Below, piece after piece: positions 1 to 8,610 of a stretch of DNA of 64,000 nt (position 1 is its first letter; every line of letters starts with the position of its first letter). The notes under the pieces are model-generated. The model did not search any database. It had not been told where the DNA came from and saw nothing but the letters and a program-made list of their open reading frames with translations. The stretch spans positions 2,604,001 through 2,668,000 of the forward strand of contig NZ_CP014546.1 of assembly GCF_001579805.1 (NCBI RefSeq), read 5' to 3'. This DNA is from Pseudomonas azotoformans (GTDB taxonomy: Bacteria > Pseudomonadota > Gammaproteobacteria > Pseudomonadales > Pseudomonadaceae). The translations under genes were made by a program, and so were the position numbers.

Positions 1-1052
1 TGAACACCTTTGAGGATATTGCGGTCGCTGTCCTGATACACCACTTGCACCGGCACGATGTCGACCTTGTCGCCGTTGACGCGGTACACGAAGTGCGAGT
101 CCAGGCCGCGTTGCACAACGCTGGGCGGCACTGCCAGGGCGTTGCGGTCGAGGGCGGTCTGGATCTTGATCGTCACCAGCTGGCCCGGCCAGAGTTTCTG
201 CGTGCTGTTGCTGAATTCGGCCTTGGCGCGGATGGTGCCGGTGGTGCCGCTGATCTGGTTGTCGATCAGGCTCAAGCGGCCTTGGCCCAGCAGGTCGGAG
301 TTTTCACTTTCGGTATCGGCACCGAGGTAGGCGTCCACGCGTGCGGGATAAGCGGCCGCGATCAGGCCCTGCAATGTCGGTAGCATCTGTTGCGGCAGAG
401 AGAATTCGATGGCAATCGGGTCGATCTGGGTGACCGAGAACAGCCCCTGGGCATCGCTCATGCGCAGGAAGTTGCCTTCATCCACGCTGCGGATACCGAC
501 GCGGCCGGTGACCGGTGAGCGAATCTGCGTGTACGACAGTTGTACCTGGGCCGCGTCGATGGCGGCTTGATTACCTTGTATCGTCGCTTTCAACTGGTTG
601 ACCAGCGCCTGTTGCTGGTCATAGGTCTGCTTGGAAATGCCGTCATCGACACTCAGTTCCTTGTAGCGCTTGAGGTTGACCACGGCCACTTGCAACTGCG
701 CCTGGCTCTCGCCCAGTTGCGCCTTGGCCTGGTCAAGGCTGGCGCGGATCGAGCGGTCATCGATGGTCGCCAATAGATCGCCAGCCTTGACCAGTTGCCC
801 TTCCTTGACCAGCAATCGCGTGAGGATGCCGTCGATTTGCGGGCGGATGACCACGCTGTGCAACGACAGCACCGAGCCGATGCCCGTGACGTAGCGTGGC
901 AAATCCTGTTCCACCACTTTCATCACGCGGACCGGCACGGCCGTGGAGGCGACCAGCTTGGTCTTGGCGGGCCGGGTCAGCGCCCAGGCCGCCACGGCCA
1001 GTAGGATGAGGACTCCCACGATCACTGCAGTTTTTCTTCTAGGAATGTGCAT
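1..1052 (-). CDS. RND efflux periplasmic adaptor (MdtA/MuxA-like), 3' end outside window
   Basis: This is the periplasmic adaptor (membrane fusion protein) that links an inner-membrane RND pump to an outer-membrane channel. Reading the minus strand from the ATG at 1052, the protein has a short basic start, one hydrophobic anchor (about residues 9-27), a lipoyl-like segment (RPQIDGILTRLLVKEGQLVK), an alpha-hairpin and beta-barrel parts including SPVTGRVGIRSVDEGNFLR. This is the usual order for MdtA/AcrA-type adaptors. About 350 codons are visible and the reading frame runs off the left edge, so the C-terminus and the expected pump genes lie outside. The exact subfamily and substrate cannot be told from this part. 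Confidence 0.85.
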   Translation of the reverse strand, partial: MHIPRRKTAVIVGVLILLAVAAWALTRPAKTKLVASTAVPVRVMKVVEQDLPRYVTGIGSVLSLHSVVIRPQIDGILTRLLVKEGQLVKAGDLLATIDDRSIRASLDQAKAQLGESQAQLQVAVVNLKRYKELSVDDGISKQTYDQQQALVNQLKATIQGNQAAIDAAQVQLSYTQIRSPVTGRVGIRSVDEGNFLRMSDAQGLFSVTQIDPIAIEFSLPQQMLPTLQGLIAAAYPARVDAYLGADTESENSDLLGQGRLSLIDNQISGTTGTIRAKAEFSNSTQKLWPGQLVTIKIQTALDRNALAVPPSVVQRGLDSHFVYRVNGDKVDIVPVQVVYQDSDRNILKGV

Positions 1053-1112
1053 GCGGTAAGGCGCCAAGACGAAGGGAAAGAGATGGGGTGAGTATTTATA
1101 GCCTGCGGACCC

Positions 1113-1161
1113 GGTCAGTAAAGTGACCGCTATCTGACAGCCGCGTCAGTAAAGGCCTGAC
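1113..1161. promoter_or_regulatory. Paired inverted repeats upstream of the RND adaptor, possible repressor operator
   Basis: Two imperfect palindromes share the decamer GTCAGTAAAG: GGTCA-N6-TGACC at 1113-1128 and GTCAG-N7-CTGAC at 1145-1161. The decamers are 31 bp apart, about three helical turns. On the minus strand the first palindrome overlaps a plausible -35 (TTTACT) that is followed after 16 bp by TATAAA, pointing at the adaptor gene. This layout suits a dimeric local repressor of TetR or MarR type, but no regulator gene is visible next to it, so the assignment is inference. Confidence 0.35.
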
Positions 1162-1266
1162 CACTCGTACGACGCAGGTCAAAGATTTGCGTTGCGCAGG
1201 TATACTTCCTACATACGTGGCCCTTAATGTGTGCCCGCATCACTTCCTGCACGCCCCGGAGCTTTC

Positions 1267-1500
1267 ATGACATCCCCGACACAATCCCCTGTTGAAGCGA
1301 CCGATCTCGTCGATTCGGCCAGCGCCGATGGCGTTGAAAAAGCCGAGATCCCGGCGTTCAAGTTTCCTTTCAAGCCGGGTGAGCTGGAGGGGAGCAAGAA
1401 TAACGCCCAGCCCTGGTACAAGAACGGCGCCAAGAACGGTCATACCAAGACTCCAGGCATGGCACCGCCGGGCACTCGCCGCTCCATGGGTAAACGTTAA
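1267..1500 (+). CDS. Small conserved hypothetical protein (77 aa)
   Basis: A short hydrophilic protein without signal peptide, membrane segment or cysteine. Its C-terminal half is rich in Lys, Gly and Pro (KNGAKNGHTKTPGMAPPG) and basic at the end. I chose the ATG at 1267 because a GGAG lies 6 bases upstream; an upstream start at 1231 would add 12 residues without a good ribosome-binding site. It stands alone between the divergent efflux gene and the next gene. No function can be assigned. Codon use fits the surrounding genome, which argues that it is a real gene. Confidence 0.6.
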   Translation: MTSPTQSPVEATDLVDSASADGVEKAEIPAFKFPFKPGELEGSKNNAQPWYKNGAKNGHTKTPGMAPPGTRRSMGKR

Positions 1501-1664
1501 GAATAATTCGCTGAAATGTTTCACGGACGTTGCCTACGCTGATCGCCGAACTTTCTGCTTGTAGGCCTGCGATCCTTTCTTGAAAGCTTGCACAGTTTCT
1601 GTCCAGCCCTGATTTTTTACCCGGCTGGGCAGGAGGGAGCTCTTTCCGGAAAAGGACGTATCCT

Positions 1665-2435
1665 GTGGCCTTTGTACGCCTGTGTGTAGCGCTTGCCCTG
1701 TTACTTGCAGTGGATGCCGTCGCGGGCCTGGATCAACCGCGACGTGAAATCCGTTTCGCCGTCGCCGCTCTATTTCCGCCTTTCCAGAGCCGCAATCCGC
1801 AAGGGCAGTTGGTCGGCCTGAATATCGAGTTGGGAAATGCCCTTTGCCAGCAGTTGAATGTGCGCTGTACCTGGGTCGACCAGGTGCTGGTGGAGAACTT
1901 CACAGACCTTGAAGCCCGCCAATTCGACGCAATCATGGGGATCGCGCCAACCACGAAGCGGCGGCGCTGGGTGAGTTTCACCGATATCCTCTATCCCTTC
2001 ACGACACGGCTGGTGGCACGCCGAGACTCAGGGCTGACGCCAACCACAACGTCCCTCAAAGGCAAGCGAGTCGGTGTATTGCTGGGCAGTAATCGCGAAG
2101 CCTTCGTTCGGACTCAATGGGCCGGAAAAGGGGTGATCATCAAAAGCTTCTGGCTCAACGACGAATTGATCCGCAGCCTGGTGGCAGGCGATATCGATGC
2201 AACCTTGCAGGGCACCGTCGAAATGCGCAGCGCGTTGCTCGACACTGTAGTCGGCGAGGATTTCGACTTCATGGGCGCCGCCGTATCCGCCGAGATGTTG
2301 GGTGATGGCGTAGCGATTGCGCTGCGCAATACCGACACGGCCTTACGCGCGGAGCTCAACCGCGCCCTCGAACAGCTCAAGCACAATGGCGAATACCAAC
2401 GGATCCTTGCGCCTTATCGATTGGACCCACAATGA
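1665..2435 (+). CDS. Periplasmic solute-binding protein, family 3 (amino-acid type)
   Basis: This is a secreted binding protein of the SBP_bac_3 family, which captures amino acids or similar small solutes in the periplasm. It has 256 residues, the usual size. A signal peptide covers about residues 1-21. The mature part starts with the family pattern EIRFAVAALFPPF, followed by NIELGNALCQQLNVRC and the FDAIMGIAPTTKRR segment, where such proteins bind the ligand carboxylate with an Arg. The start is GTG with AAGGA a few bases upstream. No permease or ATPase gene lies beside it, so it either serves a transporter elsewhere or acts as an orphan sensor-like binding protein. Confidence 0.82.
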   Translation: MAFVRLCVALALLLAVDAVAGLDQPRREIRFAVAALFPPFQSRNPQGQLVGLNIELGNALCQQLNVRCTWVDQVLVENFTDLEARQFDAIMGIAPTTKRRRWVSFTDILYPFTTRLVARRDSGLTPTTTSLKGKRVGVLLGSNREAFVRTQWAGKGVIIKSFWLNDELIRSLVAGDIDATLQGTVEMRSALLDTVVGEDFDFMGAAVSAEMLGDGVAIALRNTDTALRAELNRALEQLKHNGEYQRILAPYRLDPQ

Positions 2436-2542
2436 TGGCTAATTAATTGCGCGGAACATGAGCTGGATCAGTATTTGCCCTCTCGGTGCGCTTAGAGTCG
2501 ACGCCCTGCCGACTCCTCCAACAATCACGAGCGCGCTTCTCC

Positions 2543-4126
2543 ATGAAGATCAATCTGCCGGTCACCGGTCGGAATGTGGACTTTGCCCCCGACGCCAACA
2601 TCCTTTCGACCACCGACCTGACCAGCGCGATGACCTACGCCAACCAGGATTTCATCGACATCAGCGGCTATAGCCGTGACGAGTTGCTGGGCATGCCGCA
2701 TAACGTGCTGCGTCACCCGGATATGCCACCCGAGGCATTTGCCCATATGTGGCAAACCCTCAAGGGCGGGCGGTCGTGGATGGGCATGGTGAAAAACCGC
2801 TGCAAGAACGGCGATCACTATTGGGTCAGCGCCTATGCCACGCCGGTCACCCGCGACGGAGCGACGGTGGAGTATCAATCGGTGCGCACCAAGCCGGATG
2901 CCCGCAGGATTGCCCTGGCAGAGCGGGCGTACGCGCGCTTGCGAGCCGGCAAGCGCCCGACGTGGCCGGCCATCGGCATGGGCATGAAACTGCTGGCGTG
3001 GGTCGCCGTCACCTGTGGTGGGACCTGGGCGCTGGGCCTGGGCTTGGTGGAATACGCGTTGCCTTGGCAATTACTGGCGCTGTTGGTGGGCTGTGCGGTC
3101 GGGGCTGTGGGTGTGCAAGTGATCCTGCGGCCCCTGGCCCAGTTGCAAGCGCGGGCGCGCCGTATCGCCGACAACCCTATAAGCCAGGCGATCTACACCG
3201 GACGCCGCGACGAGTGCGGGCAGGTCGAGTTTGCCTTGCATATGCTCGAAGCCCAGGTGGGCGCTGTGGTGGGCCGTATCGGCGATGCGTCCCAGCGCCT
3301 GTCCGGCCATGCCGCGCAATTGGTGCGGCACCTCGACAGCAGCCACGCCAGTAGCCTGGATCAGCAAACCCAGACCGACCAAGTGGCGGCGGCGATCCAC
3401 CAGATGGCCGCCAGTGTGGCCGAAATGGCCAACCACGCGCAGCAGGCGTCCAAGGCTGCCGACCAGGCTGGCAGCGAAACCCGCGAAGGCCATCAGCGGG
3501 TGGATCAAAGCCGTGATGCCGTGTTGCGCCTGTCCCAGGAACTGGCGCGGGCGACTGAGGTGATTCACCAGTTGGAAAGCCACAGCGGCGAGATCAGCAG
3601 CGTGCTGGAAGTGATCCGCACGATTGCCGAGCAGACCAACCTGCTGGCGTTGAATGCCGCTATCGAGGCTGCGCGCGCGGGAGAGCAGGGGCGCGGGTTT
3701 GCCGTGGTGGCCGATGAAGTACGCGGCCTGGCCCAGCGCACCCAGCAATCGACCGATGAAATCCAGCGCATGATCAGCACCCTGCAAGGCGGCGCGCGGG
3801 ATGCTGTGCAGGCCATGGCGCAAAGCAGCGAGCATGTCCAGGCCAGTGTCGAACAAGCGCAACGGGCCGCCGCCGCGCTGGACGGCATCAGCCAGCGCGT
3901 CACGCAAATCACCGCCATGAGCCAGCAGATTGCAACAGCCGTGGAGGAGCAGAGCGCGGTGAGCGAAGACATCAACCGCAATATTGTAGGCATCCGAAAC
4001 GCCGGGGAGGCCACCGTCAGCGCCGGGCAGCAGAGCCAGCTCAGCTCAAGCGATGTGGCGGCGCTGGCGGAGGATTTGCGTCAGTTGGCGCGAGAGTTCT
4101 GGTCTAAGCCGCGCGTAGCGGGATAA
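2543..4126 (+). CDS. Methyl-accepting chemotaxis protein with N-terminal PAS domain (Aer-like)
   Basis: An energy-taxis-type receptor of 527 residues. An N-terminal PAS domain (about 10-120) contains [20 protein letters not shown] and [14 protein letters not shown], typical of Aer proteins, where PAS binds FAD. Two closely spaced membrane segments follow (about 147-167 and 174-195), then a HAMP-like linker and a long coiled-coil signalling domain with the conserved tip [20 protein letters not shown]. There is no periplasmic ligand domain, which fits cytosolic redox or oxygen sensing. The ATG at 2543 is preferred over 2486 because the PAS domain begins directly after it. The 3' end overlaps the convergent gene by 23 bp. 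Confidence 0.88.
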   Translation: MKINLPVTGRNVDFAPDANILSTTDLTSAMTYANQDFIDISGYSRDELLGMPHNVLRHPDMPPEAFAHMWQTLKGGRSWMGMVKNRCKNGDHYWVSAYATPVTRDGATVEYQSVRTKPDARRIALAERAYARLRAGKRPTWPAIGMGMKLLAWVAVTCGGTWALGLGLVEYALPWQLLALLVGCAVGAVGVQVILRPLAQLQARARRIADNPISQAIYTGRRDECGQVEFALHMLEAQVGAVVGRIGDASQRLSGHAAQLVRHLDSSHASSLDQQTQTDQVAAAIHQMAASVAEMANHAQQASKAADQAGSETREGHQRVDQSRDAVLRLSQELARATEVIHQLESHSGEISSVLEVIRTIAEQTNLLALNAAIEAARAGEQGRGFAVVADEVRGLAQRTQQSTDEIQRMISTLQGGARDAVQAMAQSSEHVQASVEQAQRAAAALDGISQRVTQITAMSQQIATAVEEQSAVSEDINRNIVGIRNAGEATVSAGQQSQLSSSDVAALAEDLRQLAREFWSKPRVAG

Positions 4127-4847
4127 ACGCATAGTTGGCCGGCACCTCGGTGGCAATCTGCGCCCCGGCATCCAGCACCTGCTCGGCGATGTCCAGCCCC
4201 GACACATGGAACACCCATTCATTAGCCACGGACGGCTGATTCATCGCCAACTCAATCGCCTGGGCGAAGGCGCCCATGTCCGGCAAGTAAGCGGTAAAGC
4301 CATCACCCTTGAGCGCCGTGGTGCGAATGCCCAGCAAAGCGCACACCGCCTCTTTGGTCTGCACATCGTCGCGGTCGGCCTGGCGCGAGCGGCGGATCAG
4401 TTCAGCCAGTTCCTGGTCCATCAGCTCACCGCCGACGATCAGCGCCGGCCCCTGTTCCCAGGATTCTGGCGGGCAATCCTTGGCGGCGGGGTTCAACGGG
4501 ATATGCGGATTGATTTCCATCGGGTAGATGCGGCACACCAATGGGCGGCGCTCATAGATGCGGCACCGGTTGTCGTCGTCAAGATTCCGGCAGCGCCCGG
4601 CGTTGTAGGCGGCAAAGGTGATTGCCACAAACGCCTCGGTATTGCCGCTGGGCACCACCACCGAACGGCGCTCGGCATGTTCGCGTTGCTGCTGGGGCAG
4701 GCCCAGGCCATTGCCCAGGAAACCTTCCACCAGAACGATGACGTTACCGCCGTCCGCCGCCCACATCCGGGCTTCTGCGAGGGTCAGGGGCACGTGGTGG
4801 TCGGAGCAGCATTTGCCGCAACCGACGCAGGAAAATTGAGTATTCAT
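4104..4847 (-). CDS. YkgJ-family cysteine-cluster protein
   Basis: A cytoplasmic protein of 247 residues with the cysteine pattern of the YkgJ/CxxCxxCC family, annotated as a putative zinc- or iron-chelating domain. The motif CVGCGKCC is at residues 8-15, and a second cluster ([10 protein letters not shown], then [10 protein letters not shown]) follows near residues 95-115. The C-terminal half has no recognised domain. The role of the family is not well established; metal binding is inferred from the cysteines. Its stop lies within the end of the convergent chemoreceptor gene. Confidence 0.75.
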   Translation of the reverse strand: MNTQFSCVGCGKCCSDHHVPLTLAEARMWAADGGNVIVLVEGFLGNGLGLPQQQREHAERRSVVVPSGNTEAFVAITFAAYNAGRCRNLDDDNRCRIYERRPLVCRIYPMEINPHIPLNPAAKDCPPESWEQGPALIVGGELMDQELAELIRRSRQADRDDVQTKEAVCALLGIRTTALKGDGFTAYLPDMGAFAQAIELAMNQPSVANEWVFHVSGLDIAEQVLDAGAQIATEVPANYAFIPLRAA

Positions 4848-4954
4848 GGCGGATCTGTCACCAGGCTAGGTCAGAGGGCACGCAAGAACGGTGACGGGTT
4901 TTTACCTCTGTTCACCGATTCGCTCTCTGGAAGCAAGTTACACGCCAGTGCGTG

Positions 4955-5437
4955 TCAGTCCTGACTGACTAAGTCGCGTAGGACAAATGTCATCCCCGCG
5001 CTTTCATACAGCTGGCGAGCACGCCCATTGCTCTCCAGCACCTTGAGGTCCACATAGGGCTCACCGCGTTGCTTGAACACCTGGAAGCTGTGCAGCAACA
5101 GGGCACGCCCCAGCCCTTGGCCTTGGGCGCAAGGGTGAATGGAGAGGTTCTTGATAAAGGCACTGGTCCAGCATTGGGCCACGCCGAGAATGCCGTCGTT
5201 GTTGCTGACCACCAGGCACAGGGTGGGATCGAACTCGGCATCGGTGGTGAATTGGTGTCGCCAGGTTTCCAGGTTGGGCACGCGACCGCCGCCCTGTTCC
5301 TGGGTCAGGCACAACACGGCATGAATCGCTGGCGCCAGGTCGTCTCGGTAGTGGTCCAGCTGCACCCCGGCTGGCCATTGCGGGGCGGGCAGGCTGCCAG
5401 TGAGGTCGCGCCGCAGCAGTTGGAAATAATCGCTCAC
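4955..5437 (-). CDS. GNAT-family N-acetyltransferase
   Basis: A 160-residue acetyltransferase of the GNAT fold. The acetyl-CoA pyrophosphate-binding loop is visible as LSIHPCAQGQGLGRALL (Q/RxxGxG/A type), and a C-terminal motif ESNGRARQLYESAGM matches the usual substrate/CoA region. The substrate is unknown. The chosen start is the GTG at 5437-5435, which overlaps the stop of the upstream cheV-like gene as GTGA, so the two are probably translationally coupled. A longer ATG frame would run deep into the upstream gene and is unlikely. Confidence 0.8.
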   Translation of the reverse strand: MSDYFQLLRRDLTGSLPAPQWPAGVQLDHYRDDLAPAIHAVLCLTQEQGGGRVPNLETWRHQFTTDAEFDPTLCLVVSNNDGILGVAQCWTSAFIKNLSIHPCAQGQGLGRALLLHSFQVFKQRGEPYVDLKVLESNGRARQLYESAGMTFVLRDLVSQD

Positions 5438-6336
5438 AGGCCTTTTTGCGCCACCGTTTGCGCGGCCACCACCAGGCACTTGGTCAGCTCTGGCGATGAG
5501 AATTTGGTAAGTACTGCGTCGGCGCCGGCCAAGCGGGCTTTTTCGCTGTTCATCGCGCTGTCCAGGGAGGTGTGCAGCAGTACATAGAGGTGTTGGAAAT
5601 CCGGAGTTTCGCGCAGGGTGCGGGTCAGGGCGTAGCCGTCCATTTCCGACATTTCGATGTCCGACACCACCACATTGATCTGCTCGACCGTGCCTTGCAG
5701 CTCCAGCAACACATCGATGGCTTCCTTGGCACTGCGCGCGGTGTGGCAGGTGAGGCCGAGGTTACGCAGAGTGTGCACCGATTGCTGCAGGGCGACCTGA
5801 CTGTCGTCCACCACCAGGATGCGCGCGTTGCCGAGTACTTCGGCTTCTTCCATGGTCAGGTCGGTCGGCGCCGCTTCGATGGGTGCCGGCGCGATGCCGT
5901 GGATGACTTTCTCGATATCCAGCACCTGCACCAGGCCGCCTTCCACCTGGGTGACCCCGGTGATGAACGCGCGGTTGCCGCCAGAACCATAGGGCGGCGG
6001 ACGGATGTCGGTGGTCAGGCAATGCACGATCTTGCTCACCGCTTGCACGTGCAACCCTTGCTTGGAGCGGCTTACGTCGGTGACGATCAGGCAGCCGCCG
6101 TCGGGGTCTGCCAACGGCATTTCGCCGAGGGCGCGGCTCAGGTCGATCACCGCCAGCGAGTTACCGCGCAGGGTGGCGATGCCTTTGACGTGGGGGTGGG
6201 ACTCCGGCAGCTTGGTCAGCGGCGGGCAGGGAATGATTTCGCTGACTTTCAGCAGGTTGATCGCCATCAGCTTGCCGCTGCGCAAGGTAAAGAGCAGAAG
6301 CGAAAGTGAGTCTGCGCGGGCTTTGGTGGTGGACAT
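5434..6336 (-). CDS. CheV-type chemotaxis protein (CheW domain plus receiver)
   Basis: A 300-residue signalling protein with an N-terminal CheW-like coupling domain (about 10-150) and a C-terminal response-regulator receiver (about 170-298). The receiver keeps the acidic pair D177/D178 (ILVVDDSQ), the phosphoacceptor D226 (VVSDIEMSEMDG) and K278 (LTKF). CheV proteins couple chemoreceptors to CheA, and phosphorylation of the receiver tunes adaptation. The downstream acetyltransferase is coupled by a GTGA overlap. The chemoreceptor nearby is on the other strand and need not be a specific partner. Confidence 0.88.
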   Translation of the reverse strand: MSTTKARADSLSLLLFTLRSGKLMAINLLKVSEIIPCPPLTKLPESHPHVKGIATLRGNSLAVIDLSRALGEMPLADPDGGCLIVTDVSRSKQGLHVQAVSKIVHCLTTDIRPPPYGSGGNRAFITGVTQVEGGLVQVLDIEKVIHGIAPAPIEAAPTDLTMEEAEVLGNARILVVDDSQVALQQSVHTLRNLGLTCHTARSAKEAIDVLLELQGTVEQINVVVSDIEMSEMDGYALTRTLRETPDFQHLYVLLHTSLDSAMNSEKARLAGADAVLTKFSSPELTKCLVVAAQTVAQKGL

Positions 6337-6390
6337 AAAAACCTTCTGTGGATCAGGGATGACGATCTATGGAAGGTTATCGACTTGAGA

Positions 6391-6415
6391 GGCCCATGCT
6401 TTAGGGGCATGGGCC
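6391..6415 (-). terminator. GC-rich hairpin after the hydroxyacid dehydrogenase gene
   Basis: A perfect 9-bp stem (GGCCCATGC / GCATGGGCC) with a 7-base loop lies 7 bases beyond the stop of the minus-strand dehydrogenase gene. No proper U-tract follows, so it may act as an mRNA 3'-end stabiliser or need Rho rather than being a classical intrinsic terminator. Confidence 0.5.
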
Positions 6416-6422
6416 CTTAAAG

Positions 6423-7397
6423 TCAGCCCTTCCACACCTGCGGGTTCACCAGGTCCTGCGGGCGTTGGCCCAGCAGGGCGCTGCGCAGGTTTTCCAGGGC
6501 GCGGTTGGCCATGGCTTCACGGGTTTCGTGGGTGGCCGAGCCGATGTGCGGCAAGGTCACGGCATTGCTCAGTTGGAACAGCGGCGACTCTGCCAGAGGC
6601 TCCTGCTCATACACATCCAGCCCGGCGCCACGGATGCGCTGGTTTTGCAGGGCTTCGATCAGCGCCGGCTCGTCGACTACCGGGCCACGGGAGATGTTGA
6701 TCAGGATCGCGCTGGACTTCATCAAGCCCAGCTCGCGGGTGCTGATCAGGTGACGGGTCTTGTCGCTCAACGGCACCACCAGGCAGACGAAATCCGCCTC
6801 GGCCAGCAACTGATCGAGGCTGCGAAACTGTGCGCCCAGTTCCTGCTCCAGGGCTGGCTTGCGGCTGTTGCCGCTGTACAGGATCGGCATGTTGAAACCC
6901 AGGCGCCCACGCCGCGCCACGGCCGCACCGATGTTGCCCATGCCGACGATGCCCAGCGTTTTGCCATGCACGTCGCAACCGAATAACGGCGCGCCGACGC
7001 TGGCTTTCCACTGGCCGGCCTTGGTCCAGGCGTCCAACTCGGCCACTCGGCGGGCGCTGCTCATGAGCAGGGCGAAGGCCAGGTCAGCGGTGCTTTCGGT
7101 AAGCACGTCGGGGGTGTTGGTGAGCATGATCCCGCGTTCGTTGAAGTACGCCACATCGTAGTTGTCGTAGCCCACCGACACGCTGGACACCACTTCCAGC
7201 TTGCTCGCGCCCTGCAACTGTTCACGCCCCAGCTTGCGGCCCACGCCGATCAGGCCGTGGGCGTGGGGCAGGGCTTCATTGAATTGAGCGTTGAGGTCGC
7301 CCAGCTTGGGGTTGGGCGCGATCACCTCGAAATCCTGTTGCAGGCGTTCGATCATTTCCGGGGTGACGCGGCTGAAGGCGAGGACAGTCTTTTTCAT
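6423..7397 (-). CDS. D-isomer-specific 2-hydroxyacid dehydrogenase (GhrB/2-ketogluconate-reductase-like)
   Basis: An NAD(P)H-dependent reductase of about 324 residues that acts on 2-keto acids such as glyoxylate, hydroxypyruvate or 2-ketogluconate. The Rossmann motif LGIVGMGNIGAAVARRG is present, and the catalytic Arg-Glu-His set is recognisable: SRGPVVDE, a Glu in LDVYEQEPL, and His in LPHIGSATHETR. The start at 7397 (MKKTVLAFSRV) matches family length; an ATG at 7412 would add five residues, and neither has a strong ribosome-binding site. The gene stands alone, so the physiological substrate cannot be told from context. Confidence 0.83.
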   Translation of the reverse strand: MKKTVLAFSRVTPEMIERLQQDFEVIAPNPKLGDLNAQFNEALPHAHGLIGVGRKLGREQLQGASKLEVVSSVSVGYDNYDVAYFNERGIMLTNTPDVLTESTADLAFALLMSSARRVAELDAWTKAGQWKASVGAPLFGCDVHGKTLGIVGMGNIGAAVARRGRLGFNMPILYSGNSRKPALEQELGAQFRSLDQLLAEADFVCLVVPLSDKTRHLISTRELGLMKSSAILINISRGPVVDEPALIEALQNQRIRGAGLDVYEQEPLAESPLFQLSNAVTLPHIGSATHETREAMANRALENLRSALLGQRPQDLVNPQVWKG

Positions 7398-7459
7398 TGC
7401 AGGCGGGCTCATCGACTACGGAAGAATGCCAAGCACGCTAACATTCCTGTTGCGGATTG

Positions 7460-8428
7460 TCAGTTCGCCATCCGCACGCCGCTGAGGCTGCCACTCAACT
7501 CATACGCCACCAGTTCCGCCTGGTGCGCCGCCAGAATTTCCGGCAGCGAACCGCGCAAGTATTCCACCCAGGTCTTGATCTTCGCATCCAGGTATTGGCG
7601 CGACGGATAGATGGCGTACAGGTTCAGTTCCTGGGAACGGTAGTTGGGCATCACCCGCACCAGGGTGCCGTTGCGCAGGCCTTCGATGGCCGCGTACACG
7701 GGTAACAGGCCGACGCCCATGCCGCTGGTGATCGCGGTTTTCATCGCATCGGCGGAGTTCACCAGGAACGGCGAGGTGTTGATCGCCACGCTTTCCTGGC
7801 CTTCGGGGCCGTTGAAGGTCCATTTGTCCAGCTGGATCACCGGGCTGACCAAGCGCAGGCAGGCATGGTTGAGCAAATCCTGTGGGCGCTGCGCGCAACC
7901 TTTGGCCTTGACGTAATCCGGCGAGGCACACGCGATGCTGTAAGTAATGCCCAGGCGCTGGGAGACAAAACCCGAGTCCGGCAACTCGCTGGCCAGCACG
8001 ATGGAGACGTCGTAGCCCTCATCGAGCAGGTCCGGCACACGGTTGGCCAGGGTCAGGTCGAAGGTCACGTCCGGATGGGTGCGGCGGTAGCGCGCAATCG
8101 CATCAATGACGAAGTGCTGGCCGATACCGGTCATGGTGTGCACTTTCAACTGCCCGGCGGGGCGCGCGTGGGCGTCGCTGGCCTCGGCCTCGGCTTCCTC
8201 GACATAGGCCAGGATCTGTTCGCAGCGCAGCAGATAACGTTTGCCGGCCTCGGTCAGCGCGATGCGGCGGGTGGTGCGATTGAGCAAGCGGGTTTGCAGA
8301 TGGGCCTCAAGGTTGGAGACCGCGCGCGACACATTGGCCGTGGTGGTATCCAGTTGCACGGCGGCGGCGGTGAAGCTGCCAGCTTCGGCCACGCAACTGA
8401 AGGCGCGCATGTTTTGCAAAGTGTCCAT
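7460..8428 (-). CDS. LysR-family transcriptional regulator
   Basis: A 322-residue LysR-type regulator. The N-terminal winged helix-turn-helix (MRAFSCVAEAGSFTAAAV, then ANVSRAVSNLEAHL) is followed by a linker and a substrate-binding domain of type 2 periplasmic-binding fold. It is divergent from the efflux operon that begins at 8611, with about 180 bp between the starts. This is the standard arrangement for a LysR regulator that controls its neighbour and itself. Control of an aromatic-acid-type efflux pump is a reasonable inference by analogy with aaeR/aaeXAB, not proven by sequence. Confidence 0.87.
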   Translation of the reverse strand: MDTLQNMRAFSCVAEAGSFTAAAVQLDTTTANVSRAVSNLEAHLQTRLLNRTTRRIALTEAGKRYLLRCEQILAYVEEAEAEASDAHARPAGQLKVHTMTGIGQHFVIDAIARYRRTHPDVTFDLTLANRVPDLLDEGYDVSIVLASELPDSGFVSQRLGITYSIACASPDYVKAKGCAQRPQDLLNHACLRLVSPVIQLDKWTFNGPEGQESVAINTSPFLVNSADAMKTAITSGMGVGLLPVYAAIEGLRNGTLVRVMPNYRSQELNLYAIYPSRQYLDAKIKTWVEYLRGSLPEILAAHQAELVAYELSGSLSGVRMAN

Positions 8429-8610
8429 GGAGTGTTCTCAGGGGAGATAACAAATTGTGACAGAAAGTTACGCCGTCCAGTGATCCCTACCAACGGATTA
8501 TCGCCTGAACGGTAACAAAGATTCACAGGAATACCAGCTTATCGTCCTTCATGCCGCCCCCTAGAATTGCGCCACCTACCCCGCACCACCACCTCAGGAA
8601 GTCGCCTGCC

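Noticed and set aside
1547..1573. GAACTT as a possible second AlgU promoter before the solute-binding protein gene
   Set aside because: No TCTGA-like -10 is found 16-17 bases downstream (the sequence there is CGATC).
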